Assembly: GCA_028456385.1 (NCBI GenBank)
Contig: JALNQF010000140.1
Span: forward strand, 1 to 64,000
DNA from: Ophiosphaerella korrae
Lineage: Eukaryota; Ascomycota; Dothideomycetes; Pleosporales; Phaeosphaeriaceae
Length of the DNA: 64,000 nt
Direction of reading: 5' to 3'
Shown here: piece by piece, positions 46,907 through 57,700 of the stretch
How the letters are laid out: every line of letters begins with the position of its first letter
How positions within the stretch are numbered: position 1 is the stretch's first letter
Notes under the pieces: model-generated
The model's database searches: none
Told to the model about the DNA's origin: nothing
Seen by the model: only the letters and a program-made list of their open reading frames with translations
Program-made: the position numbers and the translations under genes

Positions 46907-48748
46907 TCAAACCACCTCTTTCGTCTCAGCATGCTCGCTGCTGACGCTAGTCCTCTTATTTCCAATCTTCGATTGCTCACCTGCAGCAACCCTCTCATCA
47001 GCTTCAATAAACTCAGCTGGACGAGGGAGCTGTATGGCTAATTGGTTGCGGTGAATGAAAATACCTGGCCCGGTCTCAAAGAAACGATCTATATCTTCTA
47101 GAGTCCGGTTCGCCGTCTCTGGGTAAAATAAGTACGTTATCGGAATAAAGGAGAAGCATATTACTGCCCAAATAATCCAAAATTTGTATCCAAGGTTTTG
47201 AATTCCAGGAAGAGTGGCTTGTACTACGCCATAGTTGCATATCCAGTTGGTAGCCATTGCCAAAGATGCTCCTTTAGTTCTCATTTCGAGTGCGTTGATT
47301 CTGGAATCATATCAGCATTAACATCGTGCAAGTTAAGAAAGAGCTTACTCTGTCGGATAAAGCCACGGTACACCAAGTACTCCCATACCAAAGCTGGCGA
47401 AGAAAACGAAGAAGAACGAAACAGCAACAATACCGAGTTTGTATGAATTGCCGCCAGCTTCAGTCCGCCCTTGCGAAATAGCTATCATAATCCAACAGAA
47501 AGAGCACGCTGCAGCAGATACCATCATAACCTGAGATCATTATCAATATGAACACTGATTCTCCTGAAATTAGATGAAGTTGACATGGATGATGAAACCT
47601 ACCTTTCGGCGTCCATACCGCTCAATGACGAAGTATGCCAAACAAGCAAATAATAGGTAGTCAACTGAACCTGCTGCGGCTAGAATACGCGAAAGGAGCT
47701 CGGAGATGCCTAATGCGTTGATGAATATGTAGCTCATAAAATACGAAGTTACGTTTATTCCGCTCAGCTGATTAAAACCCTGCATGGATGCGCCTAGAAT
47801 TATTCGTCGCAAAACACCACTGGGTCCTTTGCCTGAGAGCAGTTGCCACCAACTACAAGTATTCATGTGCTCGCGGTCAAGAATGTCTTTGATGATATTA
47901 TATTGCGTGATCACGGATGGGGATTCTGGTGTTGCCCCATGGCCTTCAAGAGCGGCAAGCACTTCAAGTGCTTCTTCGTGTTTACCCTTCCGGATAAGGA
48001 GACGCGGTGAATCCGGTAGGAACGGGCACATAGCATAAATGCAGAATGTGAAGAAAAGCTGGAAAGCGAGTGGGAAACGCCACGCAATATCGCGTGGAGC
48101 AAACGAGAAACCTAGTGTTAGCCAGTTCGAGATGCTGAAGCCAGTGATGCAATTGGCTAGTGGTACTTAGTGCTTTATTCCCTAAAGACTGAAAACATGC
48201 TCACCCATTTGAATGATAACGAGCTTCCCTCGACTGTTCATCTTACTCGTTTCAGCCTGCCAAACTCCTGCCGTGCTTGTGTTCATGCTTTGCGCAAGTA
48301 GTCAGCACACAGGAAAGAAGATTACATCACATTAAAGTATTGGATTTACATACCCAGTTCCAAGACCCGCGACAATTCGCCCAACCATCATACTAGCCAC
48401 TGTCCAGCTACAAGTTTGAATAATAGCCCCAATTCCGATAATTGTTGAACCAAGCAATATTTGGCGCGGTCTTCCAAGCATATCTCCAGTTATAATCGTA
48501 CTCATTGCCCCGATGAAACAACCAATGTTATAGATAGAGGTCATAACTCCTTGCATATTGGCTGACGGGTAACCAAATGTGTGCAAAAAGTTCTCGCTGA
48601 TGATGACGTTGCCAAATACGCCTTGATCATATCCGTAGAAGATTAAAACCATCGAAGCTGCAATCGAAATCCAAACAGTCAATCGCTCCCCGGAGCCTCC
48701 AAGATACTTGCGCGCCATGATTGCTGGCTTGGTGGAAGCAATTAACAT
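46907..48748 (-). CDS. MFS sugar-type transporter
   Basis: Five exons (48354-48748, 48205-48287, 47603-48156, 47349-47530, 46907-47300) encode 535 residues with twelve predicted membrane segments. Sugar-porter landmarks are intact: GYDQGVFGNVI in helix 1, DMLGRPRQILLG (loop 2-3, the G-R motif), GLGTGMNTSTAGVWQAETSK, PDSPRLLIRKGKHEEAL (PESPRW-like signature), GASMQGFNQLSGINVTSYF, ERYGRRK, VPWLYPTEIN and FYPETANRTLEDID. It should move a hexose or related small molecule across the plasma membrane. It is the left-most gene of the region I assign to the metabolite cluster; known perylenequinone clusters carry an MFS exporter of another subfamily (CTB4 is DHA-type), so membership is uncertain. The start could also be the second Met (48715). 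Confidence 0.9.
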
Positions 48749-49552
48749 GACAAAACAGAAACTATTTAGAAAATGTAAGTTTGAGAGAATACGGACACAA
48801 TTTTAAGCAGAGGAGACGTGGTTGAGTTCCAAAATGCTGGGGCCGGACCAAAGATTAACTGTATTGGAGCGAAGATCGGCACTCTTTATTGATTCTTCAA
48901 CATTTCAGCCTCGGGTGAATTCTCCCGAAGGAAGGTATTCCATCGCCCACATCCAGTCACCCCCAGACAGAAGATTAATCCACATTGGTCAACGGTCAGG
49001 TCACATCTCCCCATACCCCAGATAATAATGACCCACAACGATCCACAAATCTTCAGCCGAGTTGTTTAGCCGTGTAAAAAGTTTCTTACTCAATTACAAC
49101 AAGTATCTAAAACCAATCAAGCGAGGAAAAACTAGGCGATGACTGTAACATGGTGTTGAGAACGCAGAAGCAGAAGCAGGAGTGGCCGGATTACTATATT
49201 AGGGAAGGCGGCCGGTTATTGAGTGCGGGGTTGGACACATGAGGTGACACCAAGCGTTCTCATGAAGTCACCTTTTGGTACCTCAAAAAGTTGGAATAGT
49301 TTATCAAAGCGTCGGGTTATCTATGGCTCTTGAATACAGTAGAAATATTTCAGAAGAGATAAAAATGTCTGTTCTACTTTGACTAACGTTCAATCTCAAC
49401 AAGAAGCTTTTCACTTTAATACAAGAAAGGATATGAGAGGTATAACCCTCGAATAGCCAACAGCCCTACATATAATATAGCATTTTGGCTGAGAAAGGTC
49501 ATATGCAGTATCAGGATCACTTCCATTATTTGTATATGGTTATACATTATCC
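48749..49552. other. intergenic spacer
   Basis: About 800 bases between the transporter start and the 3' end of the SDR gene, holding the transporter promoter with the palindrome at 48911-48928. No supported ORF. Confidence 0.5.
48911..48928. promoter_or_regulatory. 18-bp near-perfect palindrome upstream of the MFS gene
   Basis: TCGGGTGAATTCTCCCGA reads the same on both strands except at one symmetric pair. It contains CGG-N10-CCG, the spacing class of Gal4-like Zn2Cys6 sites, about 165 bp before the transporter ATG. A regulatory role is inferred. Confidence 0.4.
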
Positions 49553-50595
49553 CTATGGCTCATTACAGTATCCCTCGATGAAGTTTACTGTCAATATATT
49601 TCGATTTTCCTTCAATAGAGTGTCGCGACCAATCTCAAGAAGTTTCGCAACATCTTGTCGGCAGTCTAGGTAATGTCAGCCGATTACTACAACAATTAAG
49701 TTTGAGGGTTTATGTTCACCTAGGTATAAACCTCGGAGCTCTTTTCCTCGTCCAGTCGCCAAATATGCACATGTCTGGCCACATAAAGCAGGGCCATCTT
49801 TGAATAAATCCTTGAAGAAGTCTTCCTGTGTTATATCTCCGTACTTCTCTTTCACATCGCTAGCCGCACCAACTGCCGCCATATCAGTGACACGATTTAC
49901 ACTTTGGATGAAGGAAACGTACCTCCCCCCATACTCGTCAACACGCCACCTGGATGTAGTGCATAAATGTGAATTGCTGGATCCAATCCATCTAGCACCA
50001 TTTCTTTCTGCAGTGTGTGCGTCGCTCTTATCACTGCAGCCTTCGATGATACATAGCCGAGTGTCATCGGCACATCAACTGTGCCGGACCTTGATGCGAT
50101 ATTGATAATGCACCCGTTTCCACGATCTCGCATACGAGGTAGAATATGATGAATAAGCATCAGCGGTGCTTTGAAATTGACTTCGATCTGTCTCCAAAAG
50201 CCTTCAAATGTCGACATTATGAACGGTCTCTGATCAAAAATGCCTGCATTGTTCATCAGGACGTCGATAGGCCCGAGTTGCTTTTCCACCTGGTCCATCA
50301 CGCTTTTGATGTTTTCTTCGTTCGTGACATCGCAGGCAAAGTCAGACACTTTGACATTGTGTTGCAGGCATGCTTCCTTGGTTTTGCTCAGCTTTTCGAT
50401 TGTCAAGTCCAAAATAGCAACATCGGCTCCAGATTTTGCAAGAGCTTCTGAGATGGCAGCACCAATGCCTTGTCCGGCCCCCGTGATTAGAGCAACTTTG
50501 CCGGTGTTGGTGCCACTCAGGGCGGAAGGGGATATAGTGGAATACGGTGAGTGCTGGAGGGGAAGGGTGCTGTAGCCAAATTGTGCAGGGTCCAT
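49553..50595 (-). CDS. Short-chain dehydrogenase/reductase in the metabolite cluster
   Basis: Three exons (49923-50595, 49720-49872, 49553-49665) encode 312 residues. The Rossmann motif is TGAGQGIG (about residues 39-46), then DLTIEKL (Asp after strand 2, suggesting NAD), NNAGIF, the catalytic Ser in NIASRSGTVD and the YVSSK pair. The C-terminal extension, TGRGKELRGLYLDCRQDVAK ending in NFIEGYCNEP, recurs in a subgroup of fungal SDRs. The last two exons were found by splicing; without them the protein would lack this tail. Substrate unknown; in this setting it could reduce a ketone or quinone of the polyketide. It lies between the transporter and the multicopper oxidase, all on the minus strand. 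Confidence 0.87.
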
Positions 50596-51115
50596 TATTG
50601 CGTTTTTGAGAACTTATTGATATGATTATAATACACCAAAGTGTCAAAGCATTGTTATTTTAGATATGGTAAGTTCAGCAGCTGTACCCAAGTCTGATGT
50701 GGGGGTGTGTTGGGGTAGACTTTGCCCCACATCGCTGAAGTTGTGGGGAAAACCCTTGAGGCGGCCCAATTCTGCCCACCTATATACATTTATCGCATAG
50801 TCTCGCAAGGTCTAGAAATATAGCTACATCTGGGGAACGTATATTCGATCACCCCAACTTTATGAAATCTGAGTATCAGGTCGAGCTGAATACCTGGGCA
50901 GGCAATTTCCAATTATATTGGCATCCTACGACTATTATTATTATTATTATTATTATTCTGCGGTATGGGAAAAACCAGGCGAAACTTCCTCCAATCTTGA
51001 TACGTACACATATCGTCTTTCATCTCAACGACATATCCGCTGTTCATCCTCCATTATCGTCTGAGTTGCTAGCAGATATATACAGTTGTTTGGCCTTGAT
51101 GGCTGCTGCAAAATT
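50596..51115. other. intergenic spacer with (ATT)n microsatellite
   Basis: SDR promoter and multicopper oxidase 3' end. It contains an ATT repeat at about 50935-50957. No TF palindrome as clear as that at 53181 was seen. Confidence 0.55.
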
Positions 51116-53038
51116 TTAGGTTGGTTTGTTAAAACCATTCCATTCCTCATAATTCTCCGGCAACTGCGGCCAAGCATCTACGCCATCAAGAATTACAATT
51201 CCCATACCACCAGCTAAATGAGTCTGAATATGACAATGGAAGAGCCATGCGCCAGGAGAGTCTGCTTTGTATCTCAACACTATCCATGCATTGTTTTTGA
51301 TACCTTCGGGCGTCTTGAACGTGTCTTTGTATGGTGGATCAATGAAGTTGAATGTTCCGCGTGGTAGGGCCTTTGCTGCATCAGCAACTGTAGCCCATGG
51401 GAAAAACCCAACACCTTGCCCAATGATAAACGCCTTGTTTCCATGTTTATGCATCGGATGGGATTGTGCAAATGGGCCCTCAATTTCGAGGATCAGGTCA
51501 ACCCATTCATTTTTTCGAGTCTTGAGAATGAGCTCGCTTTCTCCGATATTTCCTGGTTTCTGGAATAGAAGAGGTGATCTGATGTCCTCAGCACTGACAT
51601 TGTACCCCTGATCACCGGACAAACTCCATTCATATGCGCCATATGGCTGTCCGAGTTTCCGCACTATGAATTTTTGGGTTCGGTCTACAATAGCTGCTGG
51701 AGGCTTGGGTGGGTATGGACGGGTATTAAACTCATCAAACTTCCGGATGTTGTCAACCAATGGCCCTCCAGCGTAGTTCATGAGCGGCTTTGGGTGTGGT
51801 GGATCCTCCCTGACGCCATTGTACGAAAGCGCGGCGAATCCGCCGAAGACTTGGCCTACCAGATCGTTTGCAATACGAATTGTATATCGACCGACTTCCT
51901 GATCCAGTTTTACAAGTACTGAGTATCTTTCACCGTTATTGACTAAGATCTGGTCGACAACTTGTGGGTATATGTATTGTCCATCAACAGCATACACATG
52001 CATGGGGTGATTGTCAATGGTGACTTTAAGCGGATATAACCCGCCAGGGTTGATGAAGGTGAGTGCTGCCCACCCATCGCCTGAATGAACCGTTATCGTA
52101 TGGTTCGCTCCGCTACCGACCCCAGGTACACACTTGTAGTAAGCCTCTGGCCGAAGCTTTTCGAGATGAAGCGAAAAATTTCCTTGGAAAAGCTGCAGCG
52201 GAGGGACGCAGCCCTTGTCTGTGATCTCCTTTTCGTCTGTCGTCCCAAGAATTTGTTTCACCAGCGGATCCGTATATTCATTTAGTAATTTACGGTTAAG
52301 ACAATACTGTGAGCCCTATCTCAGCTATCAGTATAGGCATCTCAGGATATAATCTTCAAAACACAAACTCACCGCACCATTCACGATGATTGCATCCATA
52401 CATGTGTAATCGATGTTTGCCGTCTTTTCTATCCCCATGATATCTTTGAAATTGTATTGACTCCAATCGCTGATCATTAGCGTTTGCATCTTCTTCTCCG
52501 CTTCTCTCATTTTCCCCCAATCAGTAGAATCATGACTTATCATATGAAACGGCCTCTCTTCCTCTGGGTTTGGATTTATAATTATCGCACCGTACATTCC
52601 ATCCATTATCTGGCCTCTAGAGTGCGCATGGTAAAAGTAAACACCGGAATCGTCAGCTCGCCATCGATATAGATAGGATGCTCCTGGTCGAATCGGACGT
52701 TGCGCAACCCCAGGAGTGCCATCGGCCCATGGCGACCCACCCTGCCCAACGCCATGGAAATGCACAGACGTATCTTCACGGAGATGGTTTCTCACAAGGA
52801 ACTCAACATCATCGCCACGGTCAATGTGCAACGTTGGACCAGTGAATGTTCCGTTGACCAAAATCGCATCCCGGAAACCAGCACCTGTCGGATTGACTCT
52901 GCCCGCTGTGAGATGAATTTCGAAATAGGCTTTTGGTTTGGCGGCTTGTTTGGAATTTGGAGTCGAGGAGGCTAAGGAGGAAATCGTTGAAGAAATGCCC
53001 AAGAACTGTGTCAAGAGAGCAAGCAGATTGCACGCCAT
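51116..53038 (-). CDS. Multicopper oxidase (laccase-like) of the metabolite cluster
   Basis: Exons 52373-53038 and 51116-52306 (66-nt intron) encode 618 residues. I start at MACNLLALLTQFLGISSTIS, a signal peptide; the frame is open to 53110. Three cupredoxin domains carry the copper ligands: HFHGVGQGGSPWADG and FYHAHSRGQ in domain 1, HPMHKHGNKAFIIG and HCHIQTHLAGGMGI in domain 3, so T1, T2 and T3 sites are complete. Residues after the T1 Cys-His (HCHIQTH-x4-M/G) suggest an ascomycete, moderate-potential enzyme. In perylenequinone clusters a homologue (CTB12, elsinochrome ElcG) couples two naphthalene units, with a fasciclin partner. The divergent neighbour is such a fasciclin gene, which fits that role well. 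Confidence 0.93.
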
Positions 53039-53457
53039 GTCGGAGTTTGGCAGGACATACAAAGAATCACCACAAAAGCGAAAAAAAGATAAGAATAAGC
53101 TTGTTACCACTTGCTGGTGTTATGATGGGAGGCCTGTGCTTGTTCACGGTGTTCGGAAGTGATCGTTCCTCGGGGAATATTTACCGGGCTGACTCGGTAA
53201 CTCGTATAGCGAGATATGTGCGCTCGCCGGGTCTTAAGGCACGAGAGCCCAATCAAGGACCAAATATTATGATTGATTGCCGTGGAGAGCACATCTCTGA
53301 ACGGCACCCGAATAGACGCTGTAGATGCCGGTGCATGTGATCCATGGATGACACACAGCGTCACATTGTCAATTTCATACGCTCCTAGCTAGACCATAAG
53401 ATTCATCGTATCGATCCAGGAATCGCATTCAACCAGATTAGTTTCAAGAATCTAACG
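53039..53457. promoter_or_regulatory. bidirectional promoter of multicopper oxidase and fasciclin genes
   Basis: The two genes diverge from 419 bp. The perfect palindrome TTACCG-N8-CGGTAA lies at 53181-53200, about 145 bp from the oxidase ATG and 260 bp from the fasciclin ATG. Its CCG...CGG everted arrangement suits a dimeric Zn2Cys6 factor, so both genes could be switched by one site. Confidence 0.6.
53181..53200. promoter_or_regulatory. perfect 6-8-6 palindrome, candidate cluster-regulator site
   Basis: TTACCG GGCTGACT CGGTAA. The two six-base arms are exact reverse complements. Only the arms are palindromic; the 8-bp spacer is not. Binding by a Zn2Cys6 regulator is inferred from the CCG/CGG ends. 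Confidence 0.55.
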
Positions 53458-54435
53458 ATGAAGATCCAAGCCGCCTTTCTTCTCAGTCTTCCTGCGATTT
53501 CCGCCATTGATAGCTTGAAGTCCTTGTTAGCCTCACATCCAAAACTCTCGACTCTACACGGCTTGTTACAGCAGTTCGACCTTCTTGAGAACTTCAACAA
53601 TCTCAGAAATATCACTTTGATCGCACCAACGAACCAAGCCTACATTGATCTCGCCAATTGGGGGTATAATCTTAGCGAGGTCCCAGTTCCCGTCGCGCGC
53701 GCCGTCCTAACGTACCATGTTCTGAACGGAGACCATTCATCTAAAAATATTAACGAGCATCCAAAAGTCGTGCAAACGAAACTCAAACCACCAATTCAGA
53801 CCAACGTCACACAAGGCGCCGTTGTCAAACTGAGCAAGGATAGCGATGGCAGGATCATAACGGAGTCAGGATTGGGTATAGCAGGCGGCGTAGACGAAAA
53901 AGACATTGAATTCGATGGCGGTCTTTTGCATACTCTCAACTCTTCGCTGGTTTTACCGCATAACATCAATTTCACAGCCGAGGCTCGCGGATTCAAAAGA
54001 TACCTAGGACTTCTGGAGAAAGCAGGCTTGGTTGCAGAGTTTGAAGCACTCAAAGATGTCACAATTTTCATTCCACAGAACGATGCATTGGGAGATATGT
54101 TGGGACTACTGAGCTTGTTGTCGCAGGAAAAATTAGCAACCATCCTTAGGGGTCATGTTATACTGAATGAAGTGTTGTACGGCGTGCTATTAGGCAAGGG
54201 AGGAGATTACAAGACGTTGAGTGGAGAGGAGGTAGTGGTAGAACGGGCGAGAGACGGAGGTACTAATGTCAACGGAGTGAGGGTGATAGAAGAGGATATC
54301 ATTTTGTATGGGGGTGTTGCGCACGTCATTGACAAAGTTTTGACCTTGGGTGCAAGTGATGGACACAGAGCAAGATATCGCTTTCATCGAGAGAGAATAG
54401 TTCTGGAGAAGGGCCTTCAGCTTCCATTACTTTGA
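53458..54435 (+). CDS. Secreted two-domain fasciclin (FAS1) protein
   Basis: Intronless, 325 residues. Residues 1-16 (MKIQAAFLLSLPAISA) form a signal peptide. The first FAS1 domain (about 18-165) has NLRNITLIAPTNQAYIDLA, AVLTYHVLNGDH and GGLLHTLNSSLVLP; the second (about 180-305) has LKDVTIFIPQNDAL, ILRGHVILNEVLY and GGVAHVIDKVLTLG. These match the H1/H2 boxes of FAS1 proteins. The C-terminus lacks a GPI-anchor tail. In cercosporin (CTB11) and elsinochrome clusters such a protein is needed with the laccase for the dimerising oxidation; it is not itself an obvious enzyme. Its promoter is shared with the multicopper oxidase, and its 3' end faces that of the PKS. Confidence 0.93.
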   Translation: MKIQAAFLLSLPAISAIDSLKSLLASHPKLSTLHGLLQQFDLLENFNNLRNITLIAPTNQAYIDLANWGYNLSEVPVPVARAVLTYHVLNGDHSSKNINEHPKVVQTKLKPPIQTNVTQGAVVKLSKDSDGRIITESGLGIAGGVDEKDIEFDGGLLHTLNSSLVLPHNINFTAEARGFKRYLGLLEKAGLVAEFEALKDVTIFIPQNDALGDMLGLLSLLSQEKLATILRGHVILNEVLYGVLLGKGGDYKTLSGEEVVVERARDGGTNVNGVRVIEEDIILYGGVAHVIDKVLTLGASDGHRARYRFHRERIVLEKGLQLPLL

Positions 54436-54719
54436 GCTTATTCTGATTCATTACATAGAAGTTGAGTAGTAATGCCAGCGCTTTTGGGGTGTCTGACTTG
54501 CAATTTTTGAGAATACTTATCAATAACAATTTCATTCCATGAACATATGGATATATTTTATGTGCTTCTTAAAAAATTGTTCCACCATTCTGGATGCATT
54601 AGAAATATAATGAGATTGCTCAACGAAATGAGCCCTTGTTTTAGTGAAGGCTACAATAAGTGTAATCATAGGAATAGTAATTAACCGAGATGGGATTCAA
54701 AGAATGTAGAAACTGCCAC

Positions 54720-57700
54720 TCAAAAACCAATACCCAGCGTCTTCCTTACCATATTTACTATCTGCTCCCCCCCCTTTCCTCTCATCATACTGAAATGATG
54801 CTCTCCCTCCACGACATCAACATTGATTTCCATTCCAGGAAATAACTCAGCCCACTTTCCTGGCCCAAAGTCTGTCCGCTGTTCTGTCAAGAACTTCATT
54901 CCCTCTGTGTCCTCGCCCTCCATTGATCCTGGTGGAAAGTTTGCATACTTGCCACCGAATGCACAATCACCAGCCCAGATCACGAGAACTTTCTTTGGCC
55001 TATTGGAGCTATGTGGCATAGGTGGTGCATGGTAGTCATGCAACAACTCAATGGTAGCTTCAAAGTGAGGCATAAGCCAATCTGGGAGCTTGGCACGTTC
55101 TTTTGACGGATTGAGAGCGTTCATCTCCTCGCCAAATATCCCGACAGAACTACAATGATCAAAGAAACGACGTGGCAGCCGGTCGAGCCCATCATTAGGA
55201 GGAGGAGAATCAATGAGCGTGAGTGTTGCAATCTCTTCGCCACCGGACATGAGGGATTGAGCGACTGCATACGCTAGGATACCGCCTGCTGACCATCCTG
55301 CAAGATGGTAAGGTCCTTGGGGTTGATGGCGTCTGACACTCTCGATGTAAGAATTTATGATTTCTGGGAGTGATCGATCTGCCATATCATGGGGATTCCT
55401 AGGGCATGAGTCAATATTTTGCATTGTAGATCTTGAATGAATTAAACTTACTTCATGAACGGCGAATTGAATGCAATGACTGCGGTGGATGTTGATAGGG
55501 TAGGAAGTTTGAGATATGATGTGGCCGCACCGCATCCGTCTGGGAACAAAAACAGCCGCTCGCTTGCATTTCGGGGTGCGCCTTGGAGAATAATAGACCA
55601 TGCCGGCTTCACTGGAGGAAGCATACCTGGGATTAAAAGTAGAGAGTCTTTCCTCATAGGCAACATAGGCTCCTCGTTTGGAGTTCCAATGCTAAAGCTA
55701 GGTGTGAATATACTCGAGTTGTCGGTTGATGTATCAGAGCTACTCAGCTCAGATCCACTTGGTGGAGATTCGAGGCCACCGATGATTTTACCCTTTAATA
55801 TTTCCGCTGTAGGAAATTCTAAGAAAAGGGATTGGGTGGGAACATCGAGTCCAAGCTCGTCCCGCATCCGGCTCACAATGACCAGTGATAACAGTGAGTC
55901 AACACCAATGTCCGCGAAGGCCGTATCGGCGGTTAGCTCAGCGGTGTTAATGCCACTCTCTTCAGCTATAATAGCAAGAATATTTGACCAAATACTGCTC
56001 GTATTCTTTGTACCCTGGGGAAATGATACCGGTACAGCGGTAGGTACAATATCTGTTTCTATGGTCTCGGTAACGATAGTAAGTTGCTCGGTGGGACCAG
56101 CAAGGCTTCTCAGATGGGCTTTGAAGCTGCCAACCGTGCGAAGCTCGAGGAACGCACTTGAATCAACATCAAGGCCAAGTTCATCTCTGATTCTACTGCT
56201 GACCATGAGACCTAAAAGTGAGTCCACCCCAATGTCGTCAAATCGCGTATCGTCCGTAAGTTCAGAAACTGTAATTCCACTTTCTTGGCTGATAATATCG
56301 ATAGCAGTGGATAAGCTCTTTGTTTCGACATGGTTTTGGGCGATAGTTGGCTGCTTAGTGATTTTCTGAATGACAGTACCGACAGGAGTCGCGGCAGGCA
56401 TTTGATGAATAGCTGGCTCTTGTTTTATGCATGCCTCGGGGCCATTCGCGCGTCTACTCGCTGCGTTGACAATATAGCTCATCAAGCGAACAGGAACCCC
56501 TTGCAGCTGGTCATAGATTAGTACCTAAACTTCCAGGCATGCACAGTGTAAACTTACAGCTACTCCGCCAAATATGCCGACAACGACGTCTCCATCAAAT
56601 ATGGTGATGTCACCGGTCCATAGCTTGTCCTTCCCTTCGACCATCTTCACATGTGTTATATATGTCTTATTGGAATCGATCTTTTCCAAAAGTTTGAACG
56701 ATTCCCAACCATGGTTAACAAATAGTTCTTTGTCTAGGTCCACGCCTTCGTTTCCATTCATCACAAAGCCCCCCAGTTGAGAAAGGGCATCAATGTAGGC
56801 CGGATTCGTGTGAAATGTGCCTTCGGTAACCACTTTCATAAAACTGACTCTTCCTGTAGCTTCGAGGGCATCGCTGTCCAGGGTGATCGCTTCAAGGGCA
56901 CGATATTTTGGATCGAAATCGGCCAGTTGCTTAACCATCTTGTAGATCATGGCTTTGCTGTACCGGAAAGTGTTGCCGAAATTCTGCAATTGACTCTGGA
57001 GCGTCGAGATGCGCAGTATGACATCAGGAGCCGACACTTCAAGTGTTGTCCGAGCAGCTTCTACATCAAACAACCGGACTAAGCAATTGGAGTGTTGTTC
57101 TTTCACTTTGCCATCCGTATCCACGCTAGAGAATGTGCAGTAAAGAGATGCCCTCTCCGAGTCGAAAACAGCTTTGATATGAAGCAATTGGGTCTTCCCG
57201 TCAGAATTGGCAACGAGTGCGCTCTGAATACTCATATTCGCAACCTCGACGCCACATGTACTCGCGGGCGGTTTCGCAAACCTTTTGGCATACTCTCCAA
57301 TAGTAAGAGCAATATCAGCATAGACCGATGGGGTGCACAAAGGAACGCCATATACTTTGTGACCCTGTACTAGAGGGTGAAGATCTGAGCGACTGAGATC
57401 TGCCTCTAGTAAAAGCTCGCCACCCCCAGCGTTTAACGAATTGGTAATGACTTTGTGAATGCAGGTGCTCTCAAGGTTTGTCGGTTCGGCAATGAGAGGA
57501 GGCTCGCCTTTGCGCAATGACCAATCGTGCACATACTGAATCCAGTAATCTTTCAGGTCCTATAAGCAGTAACACAATTAGCGAGTAGTCAAGTTTAAGA
57601 AAGATGGGGAGGGGAGGGTCTACGTAGCAGAAAATGCTTCCTAGGCTAGCAAATATGGAGTGTATGAAAAAGACGTACCCAAGCGTAAGCTGGTAGATCG

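Noticed and set aside
50935..50957. CRISPR or direct-repeat array
   Set aside because: Simple ATT microsatellite; no spacers, and the genome is eukaryotic.
55455..56369. Plus-strand 304-codon frame over the PKS ACP region
   Set aside because: Antisense of the two ACP domains; Ser-rich, without homology.
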